Positions 8,788 through 19,137 are shown, counted from the stretch's first letter. The stretch is DNA of 64,000 nucleotides from Catenovulum adriaticum (GCF_026725475.1 NZ_CP109965.1:2170001-2234000); one strand, 5' to 3'. Numbers and translations: made by a program. Notes: generated by a model not told the origin, from the letters alone.

Positions 8788-9951
8788 CTACCAGGCATAG
8801 TTAAGCGAAAAATCGATAATAATGGTACCAGCTTGCTGGAAGTTAATGGTTTCGCTAGCCACTGAGACATTAAAATACGCATGTTTGGCTCTCACTATTA
8901 AAGCATTAGATTTGGCTTGATAACCTAGCTCAAACCGGGTGTTAAAATAATCACCACCTACCCCTAATGAAGGAAAATAGCTATCTTCCACGGTATAAAG
9001 CTCTGCCCATACGGGTATTGCATAGTCAGCAGATAACCTCAAATTAGTTTGCGTTGGTATGCTTTGCTTATATTTACCATCCGAAAATTGGCCTTTAAAA
9101 CTGGGTTTAATCGAAAACGAGCCATCTGGGTTAAATACTTCGTTTTGCGTATCTAACTGACCTTGGGTAATACCTAACTGTTTATAAGTAAATTGGTTAA
9201 ATAAATCCCAAACACTTGCTTCAAATCGCCAATTTTTATTTATTTGATAAGCCAATTGCATATCAATACTATACCCATCGCCATCCTGTTTCCAGGCGCC
9301 ATGACAACCCGGCACGGGCGGATCACTTTGTGAGCAGTTGTTTCGGTCTAATAAAGCATCTTGAAAATATTTATAGTCAATATCACCGGTCACTTCAAAA
9401 TGTTCGCCATCATCTTCAACATGAAAAATGCCATTAATGTCGCCATTTTGCATATTCTGAACATGCCAATAATTCGCCACAACATTCATATCCAGTTGCT
9501 TAAATTGCCATTGATAGCCCAAACCAAATCCATTTGCTTTAACATGGTTGGCCGAGAATTTAAGCAAGTATTTATCTTTATTAACTGGCCTTTGATTGCG
9601 CTCTAAAAAAAAGAGTTGAGCTGCATCTGGCGTAAATTGAATATCATAATCATAACGGCTGGCTAACTGAATAAACCAATGGTCCCAGCTAACTCGAATG
9701 TTAGCCCGATTATGAGTAATAGCTTGACGGCCCTGTTCTGGTTTAGATGAAAAGCTGGTTTCTCGCCCAATTCTAGCAACAGGAATAACCCCAGCAAAGG
9801 TTTCTATAACGGGCATCACTTCGCTGTAACTAAAAGAGTTAATATTAAATTCAACTTTGTAAGCTTTGTCATTTTTTATTTGTGCAAACGCTGGCTGGCT
9901 CAGCAATACAAATAACGTAAGTAAGGCTTTTATATTTTTTGGTATATGCAT
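8788..9951 (-). CDS. Predicted outer-membrane beta-barrel protein
   Basis: A 387-residue exported protein with a signal peptide (1-23, ending QPAFAQ). The rest shows alternating polar and hydrophobic residues with many aromatic residues, and ends in NYAW, the terminal aromatic residue typical of proteins inserted by the Bam complex. Two cysteines (NNCSQSDPPVPGC) could cap a surface loop. I do not recognise a specific family. It lies downstream of the large lipoprotein gene on the same strand, but a strong terminator separates them, so it probably has its own promoter in 9952-10000. The 3' end abuts repeat array B. Function unknown; a porin-like role is only a guess. Confidence 0.6.
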   Translation of the reverse strand: MHIPKNIKALLTLFVLLSQPAFAQIKNDKAYKVEFNINSFSYSEVMPVIETFAGVIPVARIGRETSFSSKPEQGRQAITHNRANIRVSWDHWFIQLASRYDYDIQFTPDAAQLFFLERNQRPVNKDKYLLKFSANHVKANGFGLGYQWQFKQLDMNVVANYWHVQNMQNGDINGIFHVEDDGEHFEVTGDIDYKYFQDALLDRNNCSQSDPPVPGCHGAWKQDGDGYSIDMQLAYQINKNWRFEASVWDLFNQFTYKQLGITQGQLDTQNEVFNPDGSFSIKPSFKGQFSDGKYKQSIPTQTNLRLSADYAIPVWAELYTVEDSYFPSLGVGGDYFNTRFELGYQAKSNALIVRAKHAYFNVSVASETINFQQAGTIIIDFSLNYAW

Positions 9952-9994
9952 GTAAGGTCACTATAACAGCTTGAACTGGCGCTCTAAGTAAACA

Positions 9995-10022
9995 AATAAA
10001 AAGAGGGCATGCGCCCTCTTTT
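9995..10022 (-). terminator. Intrinsic terminator of the large lipoprotein gene
   Basis: A perfect 8-bp stem, AAGAGGGC (10001-10008) with GCCCTCTT (10013-10020), around ATGC. On the minus strand it is followed by TTTTATTTG. It lies 32 bases after the stop at 10054. Confidence 0.85.
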
Positions 10023-10053
10023 GTTAGTTTAATACGTTGAAAATAGCATAGAA

Positions 10054-13000
10054 TTAAAAGAAGGTTTCAAAGCGATTAGTCCCTGTGTAATACACCTCAA
10101 CTAAGCCATCTTCATTTTCTTCAAAAGTTGCAAGTAAGCTATTGTCGTCGTCATCAGTGCGAATTTCTGCGACGATCGTTTTATCATTTTCAGTTGGATA
10201 CAATCCATTTTCGTCGTAGTTAACATATAAGCCATCATCATTTTTGATGGTGATATTATCTTCTTGCTCAGAATCATAAGTTAGTGTTAACTGACTGTTT
10301 GAATCTTTCATTTCAATAGACACTGTGGCTTTTTCATAACCGGTGCGCATCACTTTGGCAACAATACTCCCTTGAGATTCAACTTGTGGATTTGCATCAA
10401 AAGCAATACTGGCTGTTGTATTTAACCAGGTATTTTCATCTTCAAGATCTAACGATAATGATAAGCTATCACCTTGATTCGTAATTAGTACATCACTCGG
10501 TAGTGTGTAGCCAGCCGCGTTTGCAATAGTTAATACAAAGTTGGCTTCTAATGTATTAGTTGAGTCTGTTGTAAATTTGCCTCGAGCTGAAACATTAGTT
10601 GGTAAATATAAAGTGAAAGATTCAGTTTCAACGCTATTGTCTTGTGTATCTTCAAGCTGAACGTCTATCGTTTGGCCTTTAACTAAAGTAAAGTTGAGTC
10701 CACCTTCAAAGCGAACATCTTGGGTCAAATCACCCGTTGCTTCTTGCAGTAAATCAACTTCGATAGCCGCAATCATTTCCAGCACTTTATTTTGTTCATG
10801 TTCTGTATTCGCGCTGCCCGCTAGCACTATCTCAAACATAGATTGGTCGGTAAATTCAATCGAGGTTTTGCCTGCAACTAAATGACCTTGGTGAATAATC
10901 CCTTTAATCATTTTTTCAGTCAGTTCAGAGTCTTGGGGTTCTTCTTCCGGCACGACAAATTCAGCATCAATATTTAAGGTGTGTCCATTTTGAGTAACAT
11001 CTACCTTTAACTGCGCTTGGGTATCCACTAATTCTTGCACGGTTATCATACCGCTTAAGCTGGCATCATATTGAGCACTGTCAAATACGGTTTCATCTGT
11101 TTGGCCTGAGTTAATATCATCCATAATTTGCTCAACAACCGCCGCCACATCACCTAAAATGGTCATATCAGATAACTGAGTTTCAAATACTGGGCCTGCT
11201 GTATCTACTACGTCCAACATGGCTCTGGTATCTTCAACCAAAGTACCGGCGCCTTCAAAATCATTCGGGAATAAATAAGCCCCCCAATTTCGCATGTCTT
11301 CGACCATTAACATGGCTTTGGCCGCTGAGTCGTTTGCGCTGATTTCAACATTAACAATGGCTGTTTCCATCATTCCGGTTTCGGTGGTAACTTGATAACT
11401 AAAGCTATCACTACCCACTGCGCTATCTGAAGGCTGATATGTTAATTCTCCATCGGCTGAAATATTGGCTAGCCCTTTGTCTGTTTCTAGCTGGTCAACC
11501 TCTGCTGAATCATTTAATAATTTTACCGATTGAATTTGTGCACTAAATTTATCATTTGCTAGTACATTAATGCTGGCATTGGCAAATTGAGGTGTATTGA
11601 TGGTGTCGGCTTCAGCATCTACTACTGAGCTAATCATGTAATCAAAGGTATTCTCATCACTTTCCCCTGATTTTAAATTAACTTTGTAAGTGAGCTGATC
11701 GCTTCCATTAAAGTCAGCATTAGGCATATATTCAATACTGTTTGCATCAACGTTAGCTGTACCATTAGCAGGCTGAGTCACTATTTCAATGCTTTCAATA
11801 TTATCAATATCATAAGTGCCAATAGCAGAATCGGTTCGGCTTTCATCTTCAGCCAACTCAAAACTACCACCCGCTAAATCATCTTGCGCTTGCACTTGCA
11901 ATGTCACTTTTGCAGTAAACATTAAATTTAGCGCTTTTACCGTATAGGTAAATTCGTCTTCACCGCTAAAATCAGCATTAGGTGTATACGTAATTTTGCC
12001 ATCACTAATTTCGGCGGTACCATTGCTAGGCATCGAAACAGAATCAAGGGTAATTTGTGCAGTATTATCGCCTTCTATTGATAAGGTATCATTAGCTAGT
12101 ACATCAATGGTTAAACTGCCATCTTCAGCTAACTGGCGATCATCGGCAATGAGTTTGCCTTTTACGACAGGCCCGGTAGGATCATCGTTTATATCATCTT
12201 CTGTAAACTCGTCACCTGCTCTATCTTCGTCGCCAGCTTCTTCAATATCATCTTCTGCTTCTAAAATAATATCATTGTAAGCTTCGCTGATATTTGTATT
12301 ATTTTGCAGTGCATCTTTAGCGATCTGTTCAGCTGCTTGTTTTTCTTCATCCGTTAATTCAGTTGAGTTTTGTATTTTTTCAATTATTTTTTGTTCTAAC
12401 TGACTATTTAAATTTTTAATTTCTGCCAAGGTATCAGCCAACGAGATAACATTTTCACCACTGCTGGCAGCTCCAACTTTAATCGTACCTTGATTATCTG
12501 CAATGTCTTGCGCGGCCACTTTAAGGAAATTCGCTAAGCTATCGGATTTTACCGCTTTTGCCGCAATTGCGGCATTAATAGCCGCTGCTTGAAATGTTTG
12601 AGTGTCAACTTGAGCTAATTCAGCTTGGTTTGTAATATCAATAATTTCGATCTCAGAAACATCAACCCCTTGCCCTAAATTAAACAGCTGAGCAACTTGC
12701 TGGTTAACCGCAGACACAGCATTAAGCGCATCGATAGAACTATTATTTGCCAAGGTTTCTTCAAATAACGTCGCTGCAATATTCGTTAAAGGAGTTACGT
12801 TAGTCGTCACTTGTGTATTTTCACTATCGCCTTTAACCGCTTTGGCCACCGCTGACAGTTCAAAATTAGTGTCTAGCGTTAAATCTTGACCAAATGCAAT
12901 ATCACCACAGCCATCTATCACATCACATACCATTAATGTATTGGCTGTAGGGGTAATCATGATTTTTATAGCGCCTTGATAATCACCTTCTAAATTAGCG

Positions 13001-13263
13001 GTATATTTACCATCATTATCTGTAAGTATTTCGCTGGGTACTGTGGTTAACTTTTCCCCTAAAGAGCCGGTCTCTGTTACTTTATAGATGGAGACTAACC
13101 CTTGCTTGATAATACCTTTTGAGGCCTTACCTGATACTTCAATATTAACAATTGGATCAGGTGTGACCTCATCATCGTTACTATCACTACCACCACAGCT
13201 AATCAACGCAGAGCTCGCAAGCCCTAATAATATATATTTTTGAGTATTTTTAGATATTTGCAT
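10054..13263 (-). CDS. Large acidic lipoprotein with repeated Ig/cadherin-like domains
   Basis: A 1069-residue surface-type lipoprotein. The signal peptide ends in the lipobox ALISC (C23), followed by GGSDSNDDE, so the mature N-terminus is lipidated; Gly/Ser/Asp after the Cys suggests outer-membrane sorting. Residues about 40-110 resemble a carboxypeptidase-regulatory-like beta domain (GKASKGIIKQGLVSIYKV). Residues about 370-650 hold tandem Ig/cadherin-like modules with the recurring signature VLANDT, GTAEI.DGKITYTPNADFSGEDEFTYTV, seen about three times. The rest is a long acidic beta-rich region of no recognised family. The protein is strongly acidic, as in calcium-dependent adhesins of marine bacteria. 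Adhesion is an inference. Confidence 0.7.
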   Translation of the reverse strand: MQISKNTQKYILLGLASSALISCGGSDSNDDEVTPDPIVNIEVSGKASKGIIKQGLVSIYKVTETGSLGEKLTTVPSEILTDNDGKYTANLEGDYQGAIKIMITPTANTLMVCDVIDGCGDIAFGQDLTLDTNFELSAVAKAVKGDSENTQVTTNVTPLTNIAATLFEETLANNSSIDALNAVSAVNQQVAQLFNLGQGVDVSEIEIIDITNQAELAQVDTQTFQAAAINAAIAAKAVKSDSLANFLKVAAQDIADNQGTIKVGAASSGENVISLADTLAEIKNLNSQLEQKIIEKIQNSTELTDEEKQAAEQIAKDALQNNTNISEAYNDIILEAEDDIEEAGDEDRAGDEFTEDDINDDPTGPVVKGKLIADDRQLAEDGSLTIDVLANDTLSIEGDNTAQITLDSVSMPSNGTAEISDGKITYTPNADFSGEDEFTYTVKALNLMFTAKVTLQVQAQDDLAGGSFELAEDESRTDSAIGTYDIDNIESIEIVTQPANGTANVDANSIEYMPNADFNGSDQLTYKVNLKSGESDENTFDYMISSVVDAEADTINTPQFANASINVLANDKFSAQIQSVKLLNDSAEVDQLETDKGLANISADGELTYQPSDSAVGSDSFSYQVTTETGMMETAIVNVEISANDSAAKAMLMVEDMRNWGAYLFPNDFEGAGTLVEDTRAMLDVVDTAGPVFETQLSDMTILGDVAAVVEQIMDDINSGQTDETVFDSAQYDASLSGMITVQELVDTQAQLKVDVTQNGHTLNIDAEFVVPEEEPQDSELTEKMIKGIIHQGHLVAGKTSIEFTDQSMFEIVLAGSANTEHEQNKVLEMIAAIEVDLLQEATGDLTQDVRFEGGLNFTLVKGQTIDVQLEDTQDNSVETESFTLYLPTNVSARGKFTTDSTNTLEANFVLTIANAAGYTLPSDVLITNQGDSLSLSLDLEDENTWLNTTASIAFDANPQVESQGSIVAKVMRTGYEKATVSIEMKDSNSQLTLTYDSEQEDNITIKNDDGLYVNYDENGLYPTENDKTIVAEIRTDDDDNSLLATFEENEDGLVEVYYTGTNRFETFF

Positions 13264-13439
13264 TTAGTTAAGTTCCTTGGTGCTATTATGACGCGCTTTA
13301 AGTATTAAACTATATCTAACAAGACTAGATGAAGTTTTGATGAATAACAGAGATTTTAATAAAAAGCAGCCTAATAAACCCAAAACAAAAAAACAAAAAC
13401 CTTAATAAATATTAACCTTTAGTTTTATTACTGAAACCT

Positions 13440-14654
13440 TTATTTAAACAATTCAACATTCACATGTTCGCCGTCTCCTACATGACCTTGTTCTGCTTCC
13501 AACACAATATAGCAATCCGCGTAAGCAACTGACGATAAAACTCCTGAGCTTTGCTTTCCGGCCGGCTCGACTGCAACCACTATATTATTTTTTCGGATTA
13601 ATCGCGCACGTTGAAAATCTTTGCGGCCTGGTCTTTTGCGCAACGTTCCGCTCACAGGTAAAGATAGTCGAACTTTTGGTTCAGGCTGCTGACCGGCTAA
13701 ATGCGATAAGGCGGGTTTAACCAATTGTTCAAACGTGACATAACTTGAAACAGGGTTGCCCGGTAAGCCCAAGAATAAAGCCTGATTAATTTTACCAAAT
13801 GCAAAAGGTTTACCCGGTTTAATCGCTAATTTCCAAAAATTAATTTCGCCAATTTTATCAATAACTTGTTTTGTATAATCAGCGTCACCTACCGATACTC
13901 CTCCGCAAGATACTATTGCATCACAACGATTCGATAAGGTTATAAAAGCTTGCTCTATTGCTGAAAAATCATCAGCTATCACGCCTAAATCAACCACTTG
14001 AATATACGCATGATTTAACAAGGCTTTAAGCATTGGCCGATTACTATCATATATTTGCCCCGCTGATAATAATTCCCCCGGCTGCTTTAATTCATCTCCT
14101 GTGGTGAATACGCCAACTTTAATTGGTTCAAATACACTTACTTGAGCGATACCTAGTGATGCTAATAAACCAATATCGACCGCACGTAACAACTGCCCTT
14201 TTGCTAATACTTTGTGGCCTTGTTGAATATCATCTCCCATTAGCCGGATGTTTTGATTTGCAGGGGCAATTTCGCTAAGTTCAATATGCTGCTCAAGACG
14301 CTTTGCGTTTTCTTGCATCACCACGGTATTAGCCCCCTCAGGGATCACCGCGCCTGTCATAATACGGATACATTCGCCTGGTACAATTTTGTGCTGATAA
14401 GGTTGGCCGGCTAACGCTTTGCCAACTACTTTGTATTTCAAAGTGTCAGGTTTTATCGCGATGGCGTAACCGTCCATCGCAGAATTGTCATAAGGCGGTA
14501 CATTAATGGGTGATACTATATCTTCAGCCAAAATACAGCCTTGTGATTCGGATATCGTTTTTGTTAAGTTGCGCTTTATTGGTTTAGTTAAAGTTAGCAT
14601 TTGAGTTAATGCATCCTCTAACGGTAATAGGGGTTGAGAATCACAATGGATCAT
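13440..14654 (-). CDS. moeA: Molybdopterin molybdenumtransferase MoeA
   Basis: Inserts molybdate into adenylylated molybdopterin to make the molybdenum cofactor. The 404-residue protein has the standard domains: an N-terminal segment with PPYDNSAMDGYA (about 53-64), the nucleotide-fold core with VFTTGDEL, VSCGGVSVGDADYTK and GLPGNPVSSYVTF, and a C-terminal beta domain. The ATG at 14654 has an excellent AAGGAG ribosome site. It stands alone here, without moa, mob or mog genes beside it. It is divergent from the chemoreceptor gene, with about 96 bases between the starts. Confidence 0.95.
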   Translation of the reverse strand: MIHCDSQPLLPLEDALTQMLTLTKPIKRNLTKTISESQGCILAEDIVSPINVPPYDNSAMDGYAIAIKPDTLKYKVVGKALAGQPYQHKIVPGECIRIMTGAVIPEGANTVVMQENAKRLEQHIELSEIAPANQNIRLMGDDIQQGHKVLAKGQLLRAVDIGLLASLGIAQVSVFEPIKVGVFTTGDELKQPGELLSAGQIYDSNRPMLKALLNHAYIQVVDLGVIADDFSAIEQAFITLSNRCDAIVSCGGVSVGDADYTKQVIDKIGEINFWKLAIKPGKPFAFGKINQALFLGLPGNPVSSYVTFEQLVKPALSHLAGQQPEPKVRLSLPVSGTLRKRPGRKDFQRARLIRKNNIVVAVEPAGKQSSGVLSSVAYADCYIVLEAEQGHVGDGEHVNVELFK

Positions 14655-14750
14655 TATTACTCCTTATTTTAAAAACGATAAATTTATTATTTTTAATTTG
14701 TAATTGATACTTGTAAAATTGAGTATTAATCATTGTTTTCGGAAAATTAC

Positions 14751-16631
14751 ATGAATTTTATGTACCAGTTAAGTATTAGACAACGTACTTATCTTAATAT
14801 CTTCATTTCTTGTTTAGGCATCATCGTTATCGTCTCAATTATCAGCTCTGATTTTACTAAATTAAATGCACTAAACGACGAAAAACTACATATAGCCCAG
14901 CTAGAAACCAGCGTATTAGAGTTAAGACGCGCTGAAAAAGATTTTTTAGCTCGTAAATCACTTAGCTATGTCAGTGAGTTTGAAGAAAAACATGACAACA
15001 TAAAGCAGCAAATTAGCGATATGAAAAGCAGCTTACAAGTATCAGACATAGATACTCGAGCATTAGCCGATTTTGCCAAACAAATTGAAACCTATAAAAG
15101 ACTTTTTATTGAAATAAGTCAACATCAAAAAAGTATCGGCTTGGATCATGAATCTGGATATTACGGCACTTTAAGAGCAGCCGTACATAAAATTGAAGAT
15201 TTAATTAAGCAACAGCAAAATGATGCATTATTAGTACAAATGCTCCAGCTGCGACGAGCAGAAAAAGATTTTATGCTCAGGATGGATACAAAGTATTTAG
15301 ATAAATTTACCGTGCTCATTAATAATTTTTCAACTCAAATTAACGCCGCAGATATAAATAGCCAGGTAAAAAGCCAAATACAACAAGCGCTAGCCAAATA
15401 TAAAAATGATTTTAATGCGTTTGTACAAGCCTATATGACATTAGGTTTAAATAGCCAATCTGGTTTGAAAGGTCAGATGCGCAACAGCATTCACCAAACA
15501 GAACAAAGCCTAAATACCTTGCTCACGCAAACCACAAGTGCGATTAAAACTAAATTTGAAAATACCTTATTCAATGGCATTACGGCCATTATAATTGTCA
15601 TTTTACTTTTAATTATTGCTGCTTACTTTGTATCGATTAGCATCACCCGCCCTATTGATAAGCTATGTCAGACAATAGAAAAAATTAGACAAACTAATGA
15701 TCTCTCGATTAGATTAGATGAATCAGGTAACGATGAAATTAGTTTTTTAAGTAAAACTTTTAATCAGCTACAAGCCGATTTTTCTGATGCGATTGGCTAT
15801 ATTAACGCAACCACTGCTGAGTTAGATAACACCATGGCTAAGCTGTCACAAATGACAGCCGATACCCAAAACTTTATGCAAGAGCAGCACAGCCAAGCAG
15901 ATATGGCGGCAACTGCGGCAACCGAGATGCAAACCACGGTTGCCGAAATTGCCCAAAATACAGAGTCAGCAGCGAGCAATGCTGCAAATACAGCGAGTTT
16001 AACAAACCAAGGTAAACAGCAGGTTGATCAAACCGTTAGTGTTATTAGTGAACTGGCTGAACATTTAAATAATGCCAGTAGCGAAATAAATAAATTAGAA
16101 GATGATAGCCGCACTATAGGTAACATTATTGAGGTTATTCAAGGTATTGCTGAGCAAACTAATTTATTAGCGCTAAATGCAGCGATTGAGTCAGCACGCG
16201 CCGGTGAACAAGGTAGAGGCTTCGCAGTTGTTGCTGATGAAGTACGAAACCTTGCGATGCGCACGCAAGAGTCAACGAAGCAAATTGAAACTACGATCAG
16301 CCAATTACAAAATCGTTCCTCAGCGATTGTTAGCTTGATTCAAACTTGTTTACATAATGGCGAAACATCGGTTGAGCAAGCCCAAAGAGCCAATCAAATG
16401 TTAGAGCAAATCCAAGGGGAAATTAGTTCTATTTCAGATATGAGTACCATGATTGCCACCGCGGTAGAAGAACAAAACGTGGTGACCGATGAAGTAAATC
16501 AAAATGTGGTGAAGATTCGTGATATCTCTGATGAAATTTATAAAATGTCAGAAACCAATACTCATATTAGTCAATCAATAAACGCTAGCATTACCGAGTT
16601 ACATCAGTCAGTCGATAAATTTAAAGTATAA
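14751..16631 (+). CDS. Methyl-accepting chemotaxis protein with helical bimodular sensor
   Basis: A 626-residue transmembrane chemoreceptor. TM1 lies near residues 12-35. The periplasmic part carries two related helical modules, each beginning with LRRAEKDF ([14 protein letters not shown] and [14 protein letters not shown] about 105 residues later), the mark of the HBM sensor type that includes organic-acid receptors in Pseudomonas. TM2 ([19 protein letters not shown]) leads into HAMP and a long signalling coiled coil with the conserved tip [20 protein letters not shown]. There is no C-terminal CheR-binding pentapeptide. A TTG at 14733 would add six residues; I prefer the ATG at 14751, which has a GGA just upstream. 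Its ligand is unknown. cheR and cheV lie in the same window. Confidence 0.9.
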   Translation: MNFMYQLSIRQRTYLNIFISCLGIIVIVSIISSDFTKLNALNDEKLHIAQLETSVLELRRAEKDFLARKSLSYVSEFEEKHDNIKQQISDMKSSLQVSDIDTRALADFAKQIETYKRLFIEISQHQKSIGLDHESGYYGTLRAAVHKIEDLIKQQQNDALLVQMLQLRRAEKDFMLRMDTKYLDKFTVLINNFSTQINAADINSQVKSQIQQALAKYKNDFNAFVQAYMTLGLNSQSGLKGQMRNSIHQTEQSLNTLLTQTTSAIKTKFENTLFNGITAIIIVILLLIIAAYFVSISITRPIDKLCQTIEKIRQTNDLSIRLDESGNDEISFLSKTFNQLQADFSDAIGYINATTAELDNTMAKLSQMTADTQNFMQEQHSQADMAATAATEMQTTVAEIAQNTESAASNAANTASLTNQGKQQVDQTVSVISELAEHLNNASSEINKLEDDSRTIGNIIEVIQGIAEQTNLLALNAAIESARAGEQGRGFAVVADEVRNLAMRTQESTKQIETTISQLQNRSSAIVSLIQTCLHNGETSVEQAQRANQMLEQIQGEISSISDMSTMIATAVEEQNVVTDEVNQNVVKIRDISDEIYKMSETNTHISQSINASITELHQSVDKFKV

Positions 16632-16678
16632 TCTCTGAGCGTGGTTATACGTTAAATTCAAACGCCCTTATCAAAAAC

Positions 16679-16717
16679 AAAAAAGCCGAATACACTTTTA
16701 TGTATTCGGCTTTTTTA
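16679..16717. terminator. Bidirectional terminator between chemoreceptor and LysR gene
   Basis: The stem AAAAGCCGAATAC/GTATTCGGCTTTT has A-runs on one side and T-runs on the other, so it can serve both convergent genes. Confidence 0.88.
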
Positions 16718-16779
16718 ATATCTGTAAATAACCACTAAAAATCGTAAGTTTGGTTTTTTGTGTGCTTACGCTTTACCGC

Positions 16780-17712
16780 TTACGACGAGGCAACTTCAGT
16801 AATTAATCGGCGTAACCAAATATGACTTGCATCGTGATGTAAGAGCGGACTCCAAATCATATCAAGCTTAATTTGTGGCAGTTCAAATGGTGGCTCTAAC
16901 ATCACAATATTAGGATCATGTAAATAATTAGCAGTTGCGCGCTTTGGCACTGTCACCATTAATTTTTTAGCCATCGCTAATTGAATTGCAACATGATAAT
17001 TTCGAGTGAATACTCTAATTTCACGTTTTTTTCCTAACGAGTCTAACTTTTCATCTACCCAGCCGAGTTTTTGAATATCACTTGGGTCCATACCCAAGCC
17101 AACCCCAAACCCAGTTTTACTTACCCATACATGCTGAGATTGACAGAAGGCATCCAATCCCCAATCACCAATCACAGGGTTTTCTTTATGCGTTAAACAA
17201 ACAAATTGATCCGTCCAAATAACCTTTTGATGAAAAGACAAAGGTAAATCATCAAATCGATTAATTGCCATATCAATTTTACCTTCCTCTACGTCATGGA
17301 AGGTTACATCACTAGGTGTCATCACATCTAACGATACGTTAGGTGCTAATTCTTGCAACCGAGATAATAACGCAGGTAATAACGTAGACGCCGCATAATC
17401 ACTCGCCATAATGCGAAAAACGCGAGTACTGCTTTCTGCTTTAAAAGGGTCTGTTGGCTGAAGCGCTTCTTCTAAGTCGAGTAAAATTCGTCTAACGGTT
17501 GGTTGTAATTTTCGTGCTTTTTCAGTGGGAGACATGCCGTCTGAGGTTCGTACCAAAACAGGATCGCTTAATAACTCTCGCAATCTTTTTAAGCCATTAC
17601 TCATAGCTGGTTGGGTAATACCTAATTGCTGAGCGGCGCGGGTTACGTTTTGCTCTCTTAAAAGCACATCGAGGTAAATCAGTAGGTTTAAATCTATCTT
17701 AGATATATTCAT
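16780..17712 (-). CDS. LysR-family transcriptional regulator
   Basis: A 310-residue DNA-binding regulator. Residues 1-65 form the winged helix-turn-helix (LNLLIYLDVLLREQNVTRAA, then QPAMSNGLKRLRELL), and residues about 90-300 form the periplasmic-binding-like effector domain. The N-terminal wording (DLNLL, DPVLVRT, GMSPTEKA) is that of the NodD/LeuO/NahR branch. It has no obvious metabolic partner: the neighbours are a chemoreceptor and grxD, both separated from it by terminators. Its effector and targets are unknown. Confidence 0.9.
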   Translation of the reverse strand: MNISKIDLNLLIYLDVLLREQNVTRAAQQLGITQPAMSNGLKRLRELLSDPVLVRTSDGMSPTEKARKLQPTVRRILLDLEEALQPTDPFKAESSTRVFRIMASDYAASTLLPALLSRLQELAPNVSLDVMTPSDVTFHDVEEGKIDMAINRFDDLPLSFHQKVIWTDQFVCLTHKENPVIGDWGLDAFCQSQHVWVSKTGFGVGLGMDPSDIQKLGWVDEKLDSLGKKREIRVFTRNYHVAIQLAMAKKLMVTVPKRATANYLHDPNIVMLEPPFELPQIKLDMIWSPLLHHDASHIWLRRLITEVASS

Positions 17713-17789
17713 TTGTATTATAAGCTGAAGCTGAATAATTCATGCGGTGAATGTTACTGGTTTTTCATACATTCAACAAGCTTATCTGT

Positions 17790-17833
17790 AAAAAAAATAT
17801 AAAAAAGCCCGTTGTAATTAGTAACGGGCTTGT
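17790..17833 (-). terminator. Intrinsic terminator of grxD
   Basis: The stem AAGCCCGTT (17805-17813) pairs with AACGGGCTT (17823-17831). On the minus strand it is followed by two long T tracts. It lies just past the grxD stop. Confidence 0.85.
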
Positions 17834-17857
17834 TAACCAACGAATCTAGCGTTTAAA

Positions 17858-18205
17858 TTAGCTTTCGCTATCTGACTCTACTGGTTTGTGTTTAGCTGCA
17901 GTCTCTTTGATTAATGACTGTAATTCGCCTTTTTGAAACATTTCTAAGATAATGTCGCAACCGCCAATTAGCTCACCTTCAATCCATAATTGTGGAAAAG
18001 TTGGCCAGTTAGCGTATTTAGGTAATTCAGCGCGAATATCTTGGTTTTGTAAAATATCTACGTATGCGAATGGTTCGCCACAGCTCATTAAAGCTTGTGC
18101 TGTTTGCGCTGAAAAACCACAGCTAGGTAACTTAGGGCTACCTTTCATAAATACCAAAATCGGGTTTTCACTGATCTGCTGTTTAATTTTATCTAAAGTT
18201 TCCAT
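17858..18205 (-). CDS. grxD: Monothiol glutaredoxin 4 (GrxD)
   Basis: A 115-residue CGFS-type glutaredoxin (C29) that binds and passes on [2Fe-2S] clusters with glutathione. Nearly every family block is present: PILVFMKGSPKLPSCGFSAQ, AYVDILQ, LPKYANWPTFPQLWI and GELIGGCDIILEM. An upstream GTG at 18217 is in frame, but the ATG at 18205 matches E. coli GrxD and has an AAAGG site. It is divergent from sodB, so two genes for iron and oxidative-stress handling share one intergenic region. Confidence 0.95.
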   Translation of the reverse strand: METLDKIKQQISENPILVFMKGSPKLPSCGFSAQTAQALMSCGEPFAYVDILQNQDIRAELPKYANWPTFPQLWIEGELIGGCDIILEMFQKGELQSLIKETAAKHKPVESDSES

Positions 18206-18401
18206 AATGCGGTACACCTTTAATCTTTATACTTGAGTGCTATTGTAAAGTATTATCTCAATTGACCCAAGTGCTTTTGGCTAAATCAATCTTAAATGAG
18301 CAATTTGTTGGTTATGCTGAATAAAAAACAAATGAATACCGAAAATAAAGCGCCAAGGGGTTGAGAATTGCCAGTCGCGCCACTATTGTATCAATGAGTC
18401 G

Positions 18402-18466
18402 CTATCTTAGTTATAAAAAGCCCCCTTGTTTTTAGGTTTTTTATAATTGAATTATCTCTAAGATAG
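18402..18466 (+). promoter_or_regulatory. Nested inverted repeats in the sodB upstream region
   Basis: CTATCTTAG (18402-18410) is exactly inverted at 18458-18466. Inside lie TTATAAAAAGCCC and AGGTTTTTTATAA, which also pair partly. The element ends 36 bases before the sodB start, so it may fold in the leader or serve as a regulator site. Its function is not established. Confidence 0.4.
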
Positions 18467-18502
18467 AGTTGATCAATACAACTAGCCAACGGAGAGAGTA
18501 AC

Positions 18503-19087
18503 ATGGCATTTGAATTACCAGCATTACCTTATGAAAAAAATGCATTAGAGCCGCATATTTCAACTGAAACAATTGAATATCACTACGGTAAGCATCATCA
18601 AACTTATGTAACTAAATTAAACGGTTTAGTTGAAGGCACAGATTTAGCTGAAAAGTCACTTGAAGATATTATCAAAACTTCATCTGGTGGTATTTTCAAC
18701 AATGCTGCTCAAATTTGGAACCATACTTTTTACTGGCACTGCTTAAGCCCTAACGGCGGCGGTGAGCCAACAGGCGCAGTTGCTGATGCAATCAATTCAG
18801 CATTTGGTTCTTTTGAAGAATTTAAAAAGCAATTTAACGAAAAAGCAGTTAATAACTTTGGTTCAAGCTGGACTTGGTTAGTGAAAAAACCTGACGGTAC
18901 GGTAGATATTGTAAATACATCTAACGCAGCAACGCCACTAACAGATGCTGATACCAAGCCTTTATTAACGGTTGATTTATGGGAACACGCTTATTACATT
19001 GATTATCGCAATGTACGCCCTAATTACCTTGAAGCTTTTTGGGCATTAGTAAACTGGGACTTTGTTGCTGCTAATTTAGCAAGCTAA
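18503..19087 (+). CDS. sodB: Iron superoxide dismutase SodB
   Basis: Converts superoxide to oxygen and peroxide in the cytoplasm. The 194-residue protein has all metal ligands in place: H27 (EYHYGKHH), H74 ([10 protein letters not shown]), D157 and H161 (VDLWEHAYY). Gln70 in the N-terminal half (NNAAQIWNH) marks it as the iron rather than the manganese type. The start has a CGGAGAGAG site. It is a single gene with its own terminator, divergent from grxD. Inverted repeats upstream (18402-18466) may regulate it. Confidence 0.97.
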   Translation: MAFELPALPYEKNALEPHISTETIEYHYGKHHQTYVTKLNGLVEGTDLAEKSLEDIIKTSSGGIFNNAAQIWNHTFYWHCLSPNGGGEPTGAVADAINSAFGSFEEFKKQFNEKAVNNFGSSWTWLVKKPDGTVDIVNTSNAATPLTDADTKPLLTVDLWEHAYYIDYRNVRPNYLEAFWALVNWDFVAANLAS

Positions 19088-19108
19088 GTGACTCGGTTTA
19101 TCATATAA

Positions 19109-19137
19109 AAATCAGGGTATTATGCCCTGATTTTTAT
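19109..19137 (+). terminator. Intrinsic terminator of sodB
   Basis: The stem AATCAGGG/CCCTGATT around TATTATG is followed by TTTTTATAT, about 22 bases after the sodB stop. Confidence 0.88.

Noticed and set aside
14655..14750. FliA promoter for the chemoreceptor
   Set aside because: AACGATAA resembles a -10, but there is no TAAA at the correct spacing upstream.
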